A stretch of 64,000 nt of DNA from Acidobacteriota bacterium (GTDB lineage Bacteria > Acidobacteriota > Vicinamibacteria > Vicinamibacterales > Fen-181), in contig PMZR01000013.1 of NCBI GenBank assembly GCA_003170135.1, positions 1-64,000 of the forward strand, given 5' to 3'. The number at the start of each line of letters is the position of its first letter. The first letter of the stretch is position 1. Below the pieces are notes generated by a model. It was given only the letters and a program-made list of their open reading frames with translations, had not been told where the DNA came from and did not search any database. Positions 1 through 7,853 of the stretch are shown one piece after another. Both the position numbers and the translations under genes were made by a program.

Positions 1-9
1 TGGGCGCGT

Positions 10-387
10 TCATGGCTGCCCCGTCGTGTCACGTTCATGCTCGTTCGCCTGCTCGTGTTCCTGCCGGCGAATCGCGCGACAGGCCGGGCACCTCCGCGGT
101 TGCACCAGGCCCTTGCGCGAGAAAAACTCCTGCTGGCCGGCCGTCCAGGTGAATGCGGAGCAACACCTGACGCACGTGAGCCCGATGTCCTGAAATTCGT
201 CGTTCATGGTCGGCCTCGCGAAAATGCTACCAGACGGATCGACGCGATCCCGAGCTCGTCGGCACGCCCCGCACCGTGTCGGCGGAAGCAGCGCGCGCTC
301 AACGTTCCACCGCTGCATGCCGAGCGTGAACGGGAACGTCCCGCCGCACTGTTGACACGTGACGATGACGTCGTGATGCTCTCGCAT
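10..387 (-). CDS. Double zinc-ribbon protein of the integrated element
   Basis: A 125-residue protein with two copies of a putative zinc-ribbon module. Each copy has a CxxC pair (CQQC near residue 11, CVRC near 72) followed by a second CxxC pair (CGAC near 39, CPAC near 99), with an FxFT/FTW stretch between the pairs. It resembles the probable zinc-ribbon family often seen as small phage or plasmid proteins; binding of DNA or protein is only inferred. Its stop codon overlaps the ATG of a further leftward gene at 13 (ATGA overlap), of which only four codons lie in the window, so the operon continues off the left edge. Confidence 0.7.
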   Translation of the reverse strand: MREHHDVIVTCQQCGGTFPFTLGMQRWNVERALLPPTRCGACRRARDRVDPSGSIFARPTMNDEFQDIGLTCVRCCSAFTWTAGQQEFFSRKGLVQPRRCPACRAIRRQEHEQANEHERDTTGQP

Positions 388-501
388 CCTCGGATCTCAT
401 GACCATGCGGCCGGGCGGTGAAGAAGCGAGGCGACACAGGAGTATGGTCGCCCCACCGCGCGGCCCGCCCGGCCGCCACTCGCCGCCGCGCCGAGCTGTG
501 C

Positions 502-789
502 TTACTGGTACGCGACGCCGAGCCGCGCGAGCACGTCCCGCCGGAACACGGCCGGCCCGATCTCCGCGTGCGCGCCGCCACTGAGCGTGACCGTCAACGT
601 CGTGGCGCCGGACTCCGGGTTTGCGCTCTCGATGATCGTGCCGCCCAGCATCCCGAGGATCGCCCGGAGGATCACCGCGAGCACTTCCGACTCTTCGAGT
701 TCCGAGGCGCGTTGCGTCGCGGGATATTGCACGACGACCGTCGAGTCCGCCCCGCCCGACGTGTGGACCGCGATAGACAGTTGCTGCAT
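502..789 (-). CDS. Small hypothetical protein of the integrated element
   Basis: A 95-residue protein of unknown function, with no motif I recognise. I chose the ATG at 789 because GGAGAG sits about 7 bases upstream; a GTG at 816 would overlap the previous gene's stop but lacks such a site. It lies in the same leftward gene series as the terminase. A 114-bp gap separates it from the zinc-ribbon gene downstream, in which I see nothing coding. Confidence 0.6.
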   Translation of the reverse strand: MQQLSIAVHTSGGADSTVVVQYPATQRASELEESEVLAVILRAILGMLGGTIIESANPESGATTLTVTLSGGAHAEIGPAVFRRDVLARLGVAYQ

Positions 790-812
790 GGTCGACTCTC
801 CTTCGGCCGGGT

Positions 813-1070
813 TCACCCGACCAGTTTTTCGATGATCTCGCGTGCTTCACCCGGGGTCATCATGCGGACGGGTTCGTGCACGATCGTCAACCCGTCCGGC
901 CGGACCTGCGCTTCGAGGCGGGCCAACCGTTTCTCGACGTCGTCGATCGCGGTCGTCATCTGTTGAACACCGGTCCTGGTGACGTGCAATTTCTCGACGA
1001 TGTCCGCATACGCCGCCCGCCTCGCGGCGAGCTTCTGCACCAGGTCGGCGTTGAGCAGCTTGTCCATCAC
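813..1070 (-). CDS. Small coiled-coil protein of the integrated element
   Basis: An 85-residue hydrophilic protein. Residues about 30-55 (VTRTGVQQMTTAIDDVEKRL and onward) show heptad spacing typical of a short coiled coil. Its ATG overlaps the stop of the upstream 134-residue gene by 4 bases, so the two are probably translationally coupled. Both gene ends are rich in coiled-coil residues, so the partners could interact. No function can be assigned. Confidence 0.6.
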   Translation of the reverse strand: MMDKLLNADLVQKLAARRAAYADIVEKLHVTRTGVQQMTTAIDDVEKRLARLEAQVRPDGLTIVHEPVRMMTPGEAREIIEKLVG

Positions 1071-1471
1071 GCCCTCCGCCGTTCCAGCGCGTCGACGCGG
1101 GCCTCGAGCGCCTGGACTCGCTCCTCGAGCGTCGCCGGCGCCACAGGCACCGGAGCCTCAGCAGGCGCCTGGGCGCCCAGTAGCGCGAACGCCTCCGGGC
1201 CGATGACGACCGGGCCGATGGTGCACCGGCCGCCGTCGCCGGTCACGCGGATCGTCCCGTGCACGCACCCGGGCGGCGCCGGCTCGCCGCTGGCCGCGAA
1301 GGTGACCGTCTCGCCGAACACCGCGTGCCCGAGGCCGAAGCCCAGCGACCCCGGCGCCCCGCGCACGAGCGCCTGCACGCCGGCATAGTCGAGCACGCCG
1401 GGCTCGCAGGTGAACGATCGCGCGGGCAACCCGAAACGCCCGCCGCTGACGATGCACGGTTCATTCAACAT
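1067..1471 (-). CDS. Hypothetical protein with C-terminal coiled coil
   Basis: A 134-residue protein of unknown function. The first 100 residues are glycine- and valine-rich and probably beta-structured; the last 25 (TLEERVQALEARVDALERR) form a short leucine-zipper-like coiled coil. An AGGAG lies 5 bases before the ATG. It directly follows the large terminase (12-bp gap), a place where phages usually carry a portal gene, but it is far too small to be a portal. Confidence 0.6.
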   Translation of the reverse strand: MLNEPCIVSGGRFGLPARSFTCEPGVLDYAGVQALVRGAPGSLGFGLGHAVFGETVTFAASGEPAPPGCVHGTIRVTGDGGRCTIGPVVIGPEAFALLGAQAPAEAPVPVAPATLEERVQALEARVDALERRRA

Positions 1472-1483
1472 AAAGGCTCCTCT

Positions 1484-3058
1484 TCATGGGTGAAGTTCTC
1501 TCGACGCGACGATGCGCGCCTCTCTTGCCGCTTGCTCGACTTCCGCCGGCGTGCGGGCCACGCCCAAGTCGCACCCGCAGCGTGTGCACCGCTGTCGATC
1601 GCCGGCCGTGACGGTGCCCGGACGGGTGAACAGCATTCGGCACGCCTGGTGCGCGAGGACGCGCGCATCTTCCTCGTTCTCGGGCACGACCACGATCGGC
1701 GCATCGTGATGATCGGTCGGCGGTGTGGACGCGCGCTCGGCCTGGTCGCGCATGTATTCGAGGAACCCATCACCGGGCCGCGTCCGCCAGAGCTGCGCCA
1801 CCACGCCGCGCACCGCCACCGCGTGATCCTGGTGCACGCTACCGCGGTCAATCACGCGCACGCCTTGCGGCCCGATCTCGACGACCAGGTTGAGCAGTTC
1901 CTCGCGTAACCGCGCGTGCTTCGGGAGCACCAGCGTTCGCGCCGTCAACTGCTGCGACAAGACCGGCCACTCTTCCGCGTGCGCCTTGGCCGTCGGCGCG
2001 AACAGTTCAGCGGGCAACCCGATCGCGGCGAGCGATTGCGCGGCCTGCACGCCCTGCCAACTCTCGATCCGGATGCCATGCACGTTCCGCCCGCGCGCCA
2101 GTTCGCGGATCCGTCGCTCAACATCGGCGATCTTGACCGGCTGTTCATGGGACCCCTGAAAGGTTTCGAGCCCCACAATCACCGTCAGGGCGCCCACACG
2201 GACGCCGCGGGCGAGGACCGACGGGTCGTGCACCGTGCCGAGGTCGAGGAACCATTCCTCCGGGGTGCCGTTCGGCACGAACACCGACTCGTGATTCATT
2301 GCGGCGTCCACGTCCGCCTGTGATGTCAGCGCGTCGGCCGCGTCAACCCACTGGTTTTGATGCTCGCGGGCGTACTGCGCTGGCATGAGAATCCGCCGCT
2401 GGCGTTCGAGGAACGACTTCGTCACGCGGGGCGAACGGTTCTCGCCGTGCCACCGCCAGAGGACCGACGGGTCACCGCCTTCGGCCAGTTCCTTCACGGT
2501 CCAGAGCGGCCCGGACTTCCGCCGGCCAACCGTCGACGTCACCAGCATCAGCGGGTCCGCAACGCTCGCCTGACCCGCGAGCAGGCTCGTGAACAGTTCG
2601 TCGTTCGGTGCCCAACCCGTCTCATCGTTGAGGACCACGTCTGGGTGTCGCCCGCGCGTGTTCGTGTGTTCGCGCGAGGCGATCGTCCAGCGGTTGCCCG
2701 TTGCGGGGACCAGGAGCGCGTTCGCACGAATCTCGATCGCGGCTTCAAGTTCTGGGTGACTGCGAATCTTCCGGCGCGCGTGCTCGAGCATCACGCCCGC
2801 ACCGTCGACGTCCAGCGCCACGCCGATGATGTCCGTGCCGGGCCGCCCGGTTACGAGACGCCAGAGGCCGACGTCGGCGGCGCCGTCCGTCTTCCCGTCC
2901 CCGCGTGGCCACGACACTGCGGAGAGTGGATGCACGAAGCGCCCATTCTCCCGTCGCGTCGCTTCCCCGAAGTCCTCACGCTGATGCGGATAGAGAGCGA
3001 GCCCGAAGTAGTCGCAGAAGGCCAAGAACGAATCGAGCAGGGCGCGTTTCAGTCGCAT
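1484..3058 (-). CDS. Phage terminase large subunit
   Basis: A 524-residue protein with the layout of a TerL packaging motor. An N-terminal ATPase has a Walker-A-like WPRGDGKT at residues 50-57 and a Walker B with catalytic acid in VVLNDETGW near 141-149. The C-terminal part has a nuclease-like DLGTVHDPSVLA stretch and a distal acidic DHAVAV. The first glycine of the P-loop is replaced (PRGDGKT), as in several phage terminases. The last 40 residues add a CTRCGC motif that is not part of the core family. It overlaps the upstream gene by 10 bases. TerL drives DNA into procapsids, so the element is phage-derived even though no capsid gene is in view. Confidence 0.85.
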   Translation of the reverse strand: MRLKRALLDSFLAFCDYFGLALYPHQREDFGEATRRENGRFVHPLSAVSWPRGDGKTDGAADVGLWRLVTGRPGTDIIGVALDVDGAGVMLEHARRKIRSHPELEAAIEIRANALLVPATGNRWTIASREHTNTRGRHPDVVLNDETGWAPNDELFTSLLAGQASVADPLMLVTSTVGRRKSGPLWTVKELAEGGDPSVLWRWHGENRSPRVTKSFLERQRRILMPAQYAREHQNQWVDAADALTSQADVDAAMNHESVFVPNGTPEEWFLDLGTVHDPSVLARGVRVGALTVIVGLETFQGSHEQPVKIADVERRIRELARGRNVHGIRIESWQGVQAAQSLAAIGLPAELFAPTAKAHAEEWPVLSQQLTARTLVLPKHARLREELLNLVVEIGPQGVRVIDRGSVHQDHAVAVRGVVAQLWRTRPGDGFLEYMRDQAERASTPPTDHHDAPIVVVPENEEDARVLAHQACRMLFTRPGTVTAGDRQRCTRCGCDLGVARTPAEVEQAAREARIVASRELHP

Positions 3059-3591
3059 CGCTCAGGCTCCGTGTGCATGGCCGCGAATTCTTGCGCGACG
3101 TTCAGCCGCTTCGCGCGACGATCGAGGCCGAGCGTGGACGCGAGTCGAGACACGCGATCGAGCACCTGCAGGTACAGCGTCGCCGCGGCGCGCGCCTTGC
3201 CCTTTGCGGTGAGCGCGCCTTCCGCGAGCAGGTTGCCGCCTAACCACTCGGCGAGCAGGGACGTTTCGAGGTAGCGTTCGACCAGGTCGGTTCGGATGAT
3301 GCTCAACCCGTCCGGCCCGCCGAGGTCCGCGAGGATGCCGTTGCGCCGCTCGGCCAGCGCCGACCGGCACTCAGCCAGGAGCGCCAGGCGCACATGCAGG
3401 CTGCGCGCACCATGCACAAGCGCGGGCCCCGGGGTGCCCGGCCGAGGGTGCCCGTGGGTACAGCGATCGCCGTCCGGATGCCAGGCAGCGCCGCACGTGC
3501 AGACCGGACCGGAGGCCGGAGGTTCGGCGAACGGAGCATCGGGTTGCAAAGCCGGTTGCAAGTTGGCCGCGTCCTGTGCGGAATCGCTCAT
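3049..3591 (-). CDS. Probable terminase small subunit or packaging partner
   Basis: A 180-residue protein directly upstream of, and overlapping, the large terminase, which is the usual place for a small terminase subunit. Residues 31-49 (VCTCGAAWHPDGDRCTHGH) form a Cys/His-rich knuckle; residues 68-150 are mostly helical. No clear helix-turn-helix is visible, so the assignment rests on position. GAGG lies 5 bases before the ATG. Confidence 0.5.
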   Translation of the reverse strand: MSDSAQDAANLQPALQPDAPFAEPPASGPVCTCGAAWHPDGDRCTHGHPRPGTPGPALVHGARSLHVRLALLAECRSALAERRNGILADLGGPDGLSIIRTDLVERYLETSLLAEWLGGNLLAEGALTAKGKARAAATLYLQVLDRVSRLASTLGLDRRAKRLNVAQEFAAMHTEPERCD

Positions 3592-3719
3592 GAAAACCTC
3601 AGAGTCCTACGGTTACGGAGACCGGTGCTCTGCCGGGAACCGCCCCGGCCGTTTGCGGTGAGCGGCAGGGAACCAGGTGCCTGCCCGCCGCGCCATCCCT
3701 CTTGCTGCCACCTTCTCTT

Positions 3720-3833
3720 GGGACGACTCGACCCGACCCCGACTTTGCGAGTCGACCCGTCCCATAGGGACGGGGTCGGGACGACTCACTCAGGCCGACC
3801 CATAGGACGACTCGGGACGACTCGGGACGACTC
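3720..3833. repeat. Iteron-like direct repeats GGGACGACTC plus hairpin
   Basis: The 240-bp gap between the RepA-like gene and the terminase pair holds five copies of a 10-bp word: GGGACGACTC at 3720, 3778, 3814 and 3824, and AGGACGACTC at 3804. The last three are head-to-tail, exactly one helical turn each. Between them, CCCGTCCC-ATA-GGGACGGG (about 3757-3775) forms a hairpin. Next to a RepA-like ATPase and a primase this could be a replication origin or operator; the function is inference. Confidence 0.55.
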
Positions 3834-5043
3834 AGCACAGTGCCTCCTCCGCGAGCGCCGCTGCCCCCGCTGGCGTCACCGTGTAGGGCTGCCGCTGTGC
3901 TGCCGGCGGTGCCGTCCAGCCGCGCCTGATGGTGCGCGAGACAGACTCGTAGGCCACAGGGCGCGCCAGTCCCAGCGCCAACCGGATCTTGTCCAGGGAC
4001 GTCGCCAGGTCGGGGCGTTCCACAATGACCTTCAGCGTCCGGATGTCGAGCACCCGCCCCTCGGCCTCGGCCGTCCGGGTCTGTTCGGCTTCTCGGTCCT
4101 CGCGCGATCGGTGGTCCGACTCAACGACGCAGGACGTGACGGCATTGCCCCAGCGGTCCACCAGCCCGGGGATCTCAACGCGGCGCCGCACGAGGTGGAG
4201 CGGTGGGGGCGGTTCACCGTCGCGTACCTTCAGCGTCGTGAGCGTCAGGCGCGCTTCGCCCCGGCCGACGTCGTACTCCCCCGCTTCGAGAAACACCGTG
4301 CAGTCGACGTTGCCGCGGAAAGCGCTCGAACCGCGTTCCCGCTTCCGCTTCGTCTCGCCGTCCTGCCATCCGGTGTGGTGGCTCAGCAGGCGAGCCGCGC
4401 CGGGGACGTGAGTACCGAGGCGAGTCACCGTCCGGAGATACGCCGAGACGTTCTCCGAGGCGTCCTCGCTCCCTGCCAGGGATGCCCGGACGGTATCGAT
4501 CGCGAGTAGGACGACGGGGGGCAACCCGTTCGACGCGCCGTGCGCCACGATCTCGTCAAGGTCGCGCGTCAATTCGATCTCGCCACGGGACGGGAGCTCC
4601 ACACGGTCCCGATCGACGATAGGCGACAACGGATCGGCCGCGTGGATCACGTAGACGTGTTCGAGTTGCTGTCCGGCCACCTCTCGCAACGCACGCAACC
4701 GGCGCCCAACGCGCCCCTCGTACCCGACGTAAACGACCGACCCCTGCTGCACTCGTCTTCCGTGCCACGTCTTGCCCGCGCTCACTTCGGCAGCAATGTC
4801 GATAAGCACGAACGTCTTGCCCGCGCCGCTCTCACTGACGAGCACGGACGTGCTGTCCGCGTAGGCCACGCCCTCAACGACTGGTTCGAGAGTCGGTGCT
4901 TGAATCGCATCGGCCGCGGACTGCCAGCGCGGGGGGCGAGGCGCGGGTTGTTCGTCGTGGCCACCGCAGTTCTCACGCCCACACTCGGGGCAAGCCGATT
5001 CATCGAGGATCACGTCTGAGTCCTGCCAGGCATCGGCCTTCAT
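3832..5043 (-). CDS. RepA-like hexameric AAA ATPase (AAA_25 type)
   Basis: A 403-residue P-loop ATPase. Walker A is SESGAGKT (residues 70-77); Walker B is VVLLAIDTV near 180; the HHTGW...RGSSAFRG segment near 230 matches the sensor region of RepA/KaiC-like helicases. An N-terminal CPEC...C knuckle (residues 18-26) precedes it, and the C-terminal 80 residues may be a winged helix. Such proteins load or act as replicative helicases of plasmids and phages. Its ATG overlaps the stop of the primase gene by 4 bases, which supports a joint replication module. Confidence 0.8.
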   Translation of the reverse strand: MKADAWQDSDVILDESACPECGRENCGGHDEQPAPRPPRWQSAADAIQAPTLEPVVEGVAYADSTSVLVSESGAGKTFVLIDIAAEVSAGKTWHGRRVQQGSVVYVGYEGRVGRRLRALREVAGQQLEHVYVIHAADPLSPIVDRDRVELPSRGEIELTRDLDEIVAHGASNGLPPVVLLAIDTVRASLAGSEDASENVSAYLRTVTRLGTHVPGAARLLSHHTGWQDGETKRKRERGSSAFRGNVDCTVFLEAGEYDVGRGEARLTLTTLKVRDGEPPPPLHLVRRRVEIPGLVDRWGNAVTSCVVESDHRSREDREAEQTRTAEAEGRVLDIRTLKVIVERPDLATSLDKIRLALGLARPVAYESVSRTIRRGWTAPPAAQRQPYTVTPAGAAALAEEALC

Positions 5044-5867
5044 CGCAACGCCCCAACCGGCTCAGTCCCGTACTGCTCGGCGTGAGCCACCTTTTCCGCG
5101 ATCCATTCGCGCGTCCACCCAGGGCGCCCGCCCGCCCATTCCCACAGCAACATCTCGGCATCGCTCGGCGCGAGCCCGAATCCGCGCACCAGCCGGCACG
5201 CGGCATATAACACCGCCGCGTCGGACCCTTGCCCGATCTCCGGCGGTGCGATCGCGGCGAGATAGCGGTTCGCCCGGATGGCCATGTCCCCGATCGCGCG
5301 TGGTGCTCGTGGCGAAGGCGACGATGCTGACGATGTTCGTTGCGGTCGTTCTAACCAGCCCGGCCAGAATCGTGGCAACCGTTCCCGTGGAACGCTCCAA
5401 TCCCCAGCCTGCTCGTACACCACGCCACTGGCGTGAACGGAGCCAGACGTAAGCACATAGCCGCCGTCTGCGCGAATGTCGATCGCGAGTCGGCCATCGG
5501 TTGTCTGAAGATGGGCACGATTGGAAACGCGGACGCCGGGGTGTCGATACCAGAGATGAAACCCGCGGGCCGTTTTCGTCTGCCAGGGCGTGTACGGCAG
5601 CCGGCGTCGAATCCACTGAAGCGCATCAGGAGAATCCGCGTCAACCACCACGACATCAGAGATGGCGCCGCAGATCACCGCGATGTTGGAATCGCGATCG
5701 AACCATCGGCAGATCTCATCGTCAGTCGGGAGTCGGTGCTGATACTCCTTCCACCCGATGACCGGTTTCTTGCCGTCGTGCTGCTCGTCTGGACGCGGAA
5801 CGGGAATCACGCTCAGCTTGAGCGCCAGTAGGGCGCGAGCGAGCGCCAGGCTCGTTGTCGTGCTCAT
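5040..5867 (-). CDS. Bifunctional DNA primase/polymerase (Prim-Pol)
   Basis: A 275-residue AEP-superfamily protein. The expected metal-binding VVVVDADSPDA (about residues 72-82), the GFHLWYRH strand (about 102-109), and DIRADGGYVLTSGSVH (about 129-144) are all present in order. These are the catalytic acidic residues and the invariant histidine/glycines of archaeo-eukaryotic-type primases. It would make primers and extend them during element replication. It is shorter than fused primase-helicases because the ATPase is the separate next gene. Confidence 0.85.
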   Translation of the reverse strand: MSTTTSLALARALLALKLSVIPVPRPDEQHDGKKPVIGWKEYQHRLPTDDEICRWFDRDSNIAVICGAISDVVVVDADSPDALQWIRRRLPYTPWQTKTARGFHLWYRHPGVRVSNRAHLQTTDGRLAIDIRADGGYVLTSGSVHASGVVYEQAGDWSVPRERLPRFWPGWLERPQRTSSASSPSPRAPRAIGDMAIRANRYLAAIAPPEIGQGSDAAVLYAACRLVRGFGLAPSDAEMLLWEWAGGRPGWTREWIAEKVAHAEQYGTEPVGALR

Positions 5868-6118
5868 CGTCCCGCCCCACGATCAGGTGGAGGGACCGGC
5901 GGGCGTGAGGGGCTGCCCGCCGGCTGGTGGGGAGAGTCGTCACCAGGCTGCGCTCGGCCGATGAGCCAGGCGTCGAGCCAGGTTTCGCAGAAGAGTAGGT
6001 TTCGGCCGGCGCCGATGCGAGCGGCTTTCAGGTCGCCGCGCTGGACCGCGGCGTACAACGTCTTCGTGGCAACGCCGCCGCAGTACTGAGCCGCCGCCGG
6101 TGCCTTATGCCAGGTCAC
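5864..6118 (-). CDS. Helix-turn-helix (excisionase-like) small protein
   Basis: An 84-residue protein starting at a GTG with GAGG 10 bases upstream. The segment AQYCGGVATKTLYAAVQRGDLKAARIG looks like a MerR/excisionase-type winged helix with the RxGR-like turn, followed by FCETWLDAWLIG. The C-terminus is proline-rich. It overlaps the primase start by 4 bases. Xis or regulator of the replication operon are both possible. Confidence 0.65.
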   Translation of the reverse strand: MTWHKAPAAAQYCGGVATKTLYAAVQRGDLKAARIGAGRNLLFCETWLDAWLIGRAQPGDDSPHQPAGSPSRPPVPPPDRGAGR

Positions 6119-6123
6119 CGCCG

Positions 6124-6294
6124 TCAGTCCTCGCTCGGTTCGAGCAGCCGCTTGAGAGCGGCCCGCGGAATGACCAACCGGCGGCCGATACGGATCGCGC
6201 CGAGCTCGCCCCGCCCGGCGGCCCGGTATGCGCTCGCCCGCGAGATCCCGAGAGACGCCGCGGCCTCTGCCACCGTGACCGTGTCGCACAACAT
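6124..6294 (-). CDS. Excisionase-family helix-turn-helix protein
   Basis: A 56-residue DNA-binding protein of the excisionase/HTH_17 type: DTVTVAEAAASLGISRAS, then YRAAGRGELGAIRIGRRLVI, and a final helix. I chose the ATG at 6294 because GGAGG lies 7 bases upstream; the ATG at 6318 has no such site. It is the first gene of the leftward operon and faces a divergent regulator. Two HTH_17-type genes in tandem are typical of integrated elements that control excision and replication together. Confidence 0.75.
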   Translation of the reverse strand: MLCDTVTVAEAAASLGISRASAYRAAGRGELGAIRIGRRLVIPRAALKRLLEPSED

Positions 6295-6417
6295 CTGTCG
6301 TCCTCCGCTCCGTTTCATGACGTCGCTATCGTCTCACTAGTTATGATTGATTTCAAGCAGTCATGTGATAGTTGGTTGCAATGATTGTGGCCGCGTGATA
6401 GTGTTGGGGATATGAAG
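6295..6417. promoter_or_regulatory. Divergent control region with paired GTGATAGT sites
   Basis: This 123-bp gap separates the leftward replication operon from the rightward regulator gene. It is noticeably more AT-rich than its surroundings. GTGATAGT occurs at 6365-6372 and 6395-6402, 30 bp apart (about three turns), each followed by a GTTG. These are plausible operator half-sites for the regulator at 6418. No confident -35/-10 pair could be fixed. Confidence 0.4.
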
Positions 6418-7062
6418 ATGACCGAGCAGATGCAGATGCGCGACGATGGCGTGTGGCTCGAGCAACCGCACCCGACAGACAAGCGCTGGCGGGTCGCCTA
6501 TCGCCTCGTGCGGCTCCGCGGACGTGTGCTGATCGCTGAAGCGCGCGTACTTCCCGCCGAAGGTCAAGCGGCTGTGCCGGCTGGCACGTCGGGCATCACG
6601 TCGGACCTGATGCACAGATTAGGTGTCGGAGGCGTTCGCAGTCGGTTGGCGTATGTCGTGTCGCAGTTGAGCCTGGTGGACGAGCGCAAGCTGATGGATC
6701 GGCTTGCCCTGGTGAACGGAACGGTGAAGCCGGGTCAGCGGGGGCCCGTCGTCGACCTGTCGTGGCTCAGGGACGACGCCAGGCAGGCGGGCGACGCGCC
6801 CAGGCGCCGCGAGCGGGTTGCGACAGCAAGCCTGCAGCAGAAGGTCGCCGGCGCCTACGCTCGCGCGATCGGCCGCCACAGCCGGCGCCCGATCCAGGAC
6901 GTTGCGGCGAGTCTGAAGCTGCCCGCTTCGACGGTCCGCGGACTCATCGCAAGAGCCAGGAACAGAGAACTGCTGACGCCCGCACCTGGGCAAGGCGCCG
7001 CGGGCGGCCGATTGCAACGTATTGCAACGGGGGGGCTGACAGGGGGGCGAAAGTCACCATAA
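6418..7062 (+). CDS. Helix-turn-helix regulator, divergent from the replication operon
   Basis: A 214-residue basic protein. Residues about 150-190 (RRPIQDVAASLKLPASTV then RGLIARARNREL) form a sigma-like HTH of the kind found in actinobacterial and phage proteins that end in a short GLL-type tail. The N-terminal half is unknown. I start at the ATG at 6418 with GGGGA 7 bases upstream; an in-frame ATG at 6412 is too close to that site. Its position suggests a repressor or activator of the element. Confidence 0.55.
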   Translation: MTEQMQMRDDGVWLEQPHPTDKRWRVAYRLVRLRGRVLIAEARVLPAEGQAAVPAGTSGITSDLMHRLGVGGVRSRLAYVVSQLSLVDERKLMDRLALVNGTVKPGQRGPVVDLSWLRDDARQAGDAPRRRERVATASLQQKVAGAYARAIGRHSRRPIQDVAASLKLPASTVRGLIARARNRELLTPAPGQGAAGGRLQRIATGGLTGGRKSP

Positions 7063-7084
7063 GTCCCGGTCGGACCAAACAAGA

Positions 7085-7120
7085 ATGCCCGCGTTTCCTC
7101 AAGAAAGGAGACGCGGGCAT
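7085..7120. terminator. 15-bp hairpin between regulator gene and tRNA-Arg half
   Basis: ATGCCCGCGTTTCCT and AGGAGACGCGGGCAT pair over 15 positions (one G-T) around the 6-base loop CAAGAA. The tail is T-rich only on the minus strand (TTCTTGTTTGG), so it best fits termination of transcripts reading leftward from the tRNA half, though it also lies just after the rightward gene. It is the last element-specific structure before the attachment core. Confidence 0.5.
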
Positions 7121-7130
7121 AAGTGAAACT

Positions 7131-7172
7131 GGTTTAGGAAACCGGTGCTCTATCCTGCTGAGCTACAGGGGC
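7131..7172 (-). other. 5' half of tRNA-Arg(CCU): attachment-site junction
   Basis: Read on the minus strand this starts with acceptor GCCCCTG, a normal D arm (TAGCTCAGCAGGATAGAGCA) and the anticodon arm with loop TTCCTAA (anticodon CCU). Homology stops after AAACC; the next bases (AGTTTCACTTATG) do not restore the stem, and no variable arm, T arm or 3' acceptor follows in the next kilobase. Housekeeping genes lie to the right and phage-like genes to the left. This is therefore the junction of an element integrated in a tRNA gene; the core is about 7131-7145. Confidence 0.75.
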
Positions 7173-7296
7173 GGTGCGCAATCCTACATGCCTGATGATG
7201 CGGGCATCGGCGCGGCCGGTGGCCGTCTGCCCATCGATAGAGTCTACAACAAGCCGAGGCGTCCTTGGAGCCCGCCTCGGAACCCCGGGGCCTCAG

Positions 7297-7324
7297 AAGC
7301 CCGAAGCCAGGAGCCCGGAGCCTC
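7297..7324. repeat. 7-bp tandem repeat array (4 units, GAAGCCC type)
   Basis: Four head-to-tail heptads: GAAGCCC, GAAGCCA, GGAGCCC, GGAGCCT. The array ends 2 bases beyond the stop of apt, i.e. immediately 3' of that gene. It is one of twelve such arrays in the window. Confidence 0.7.
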
Positions 7325-7326
7325 AC

Positions 7327-7851
7327 TTAGTACTTGAGCACCGTGTGGACCGGGTCCGTCCCGAGCTTCGATCGCCCGTTCAAGGTGACGAGTTCGATCA
7401 GGAACGCCAGGCCGACGAGGTCGCCGCCGCAGCGCCGGACCAGGGTGCTGGCGGCCGCCGCCGTTCCGCCCGTCGCTAGCACGTCGTCCACGACGAGCAC
7501 GCGTTGACCCGGCTGGATCGCGTCCTCGTGCATCTCGAGCACGTCGCTGCCGTATTCCAGCTCGAAGCTCTCCTTGAAGGTCTTGGCCGGCAACTTGCCC
7601 GGCTTGCGAATCGGCGTGAAGCCCGTGCCGAGCCTGTCGGCCACCGCGGCGCCGAGGATGAAGCCGCGGCTCTCGATGCCGACCACCAGATCGATCGCGC
7701 GGCCGGCGTACGGAAGAACCAGGCTGTCGATCGCCAGCCTGAAGCCGGACGGCTCGCGCAGAAGCGTCGTGATGTCATAGAACAGGATGCCGGCCTTCGG
7801 GAAGTCCGGCACGTGGCGGATCCTGGCTTTGAGTATGTCCATGTCGGCCAT
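7327..7851 (-). CDS. apt: Adenine phosphoribosyltransferase
   Basis: A 174-residue cytosolic enzyme that makes AMP from adenine and PRPP (purine salvage). The family's PRPP loop is clear (RVLVVDDVLATGGT, about residues 117-130), as are the N-terminal IRHVPDFPKAGILFYDITTLL and the GIESRGFILG segments. Length is normal. It starts 2 bases after the stop of the acylphosphatase gene, so both are probably on one transcript. Confidence 0.95.
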   Translation of the reverse strand: MADMDILKARIRHVPDFPKAGILFYDITTLLREPSGFRLAIDSLVLPYAGRAIDLVVGIESRGFILGAAVADRLGTGFTPIRKPGKLPAKTFKESFELEYGSDVLEMHEDAIQPGQRVLVVDDVLATGGTAAAASTLVRRCGGDLVGLAFLIELVTLNGRSKLGTDPVHTVLKY

Positions 7852-7853
7852 GC

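Noticed and set aside
3599-3838. 79-codon leftward frame between the terminase pair and RepA-like gene
   Set aside because: It translates the GGGACGACTC repeats and hairpin (SRPESSR, SESSRP), overlaps RepA and has no ribosome site.
7131-7172. Group I intron in tRNA-Arg(CCU)
   Set aside because: Introns are known at this anticodon, but no 3' tRNA half, T-loop or acceptor strand is found in the next kilobase; phage-like genes follow.
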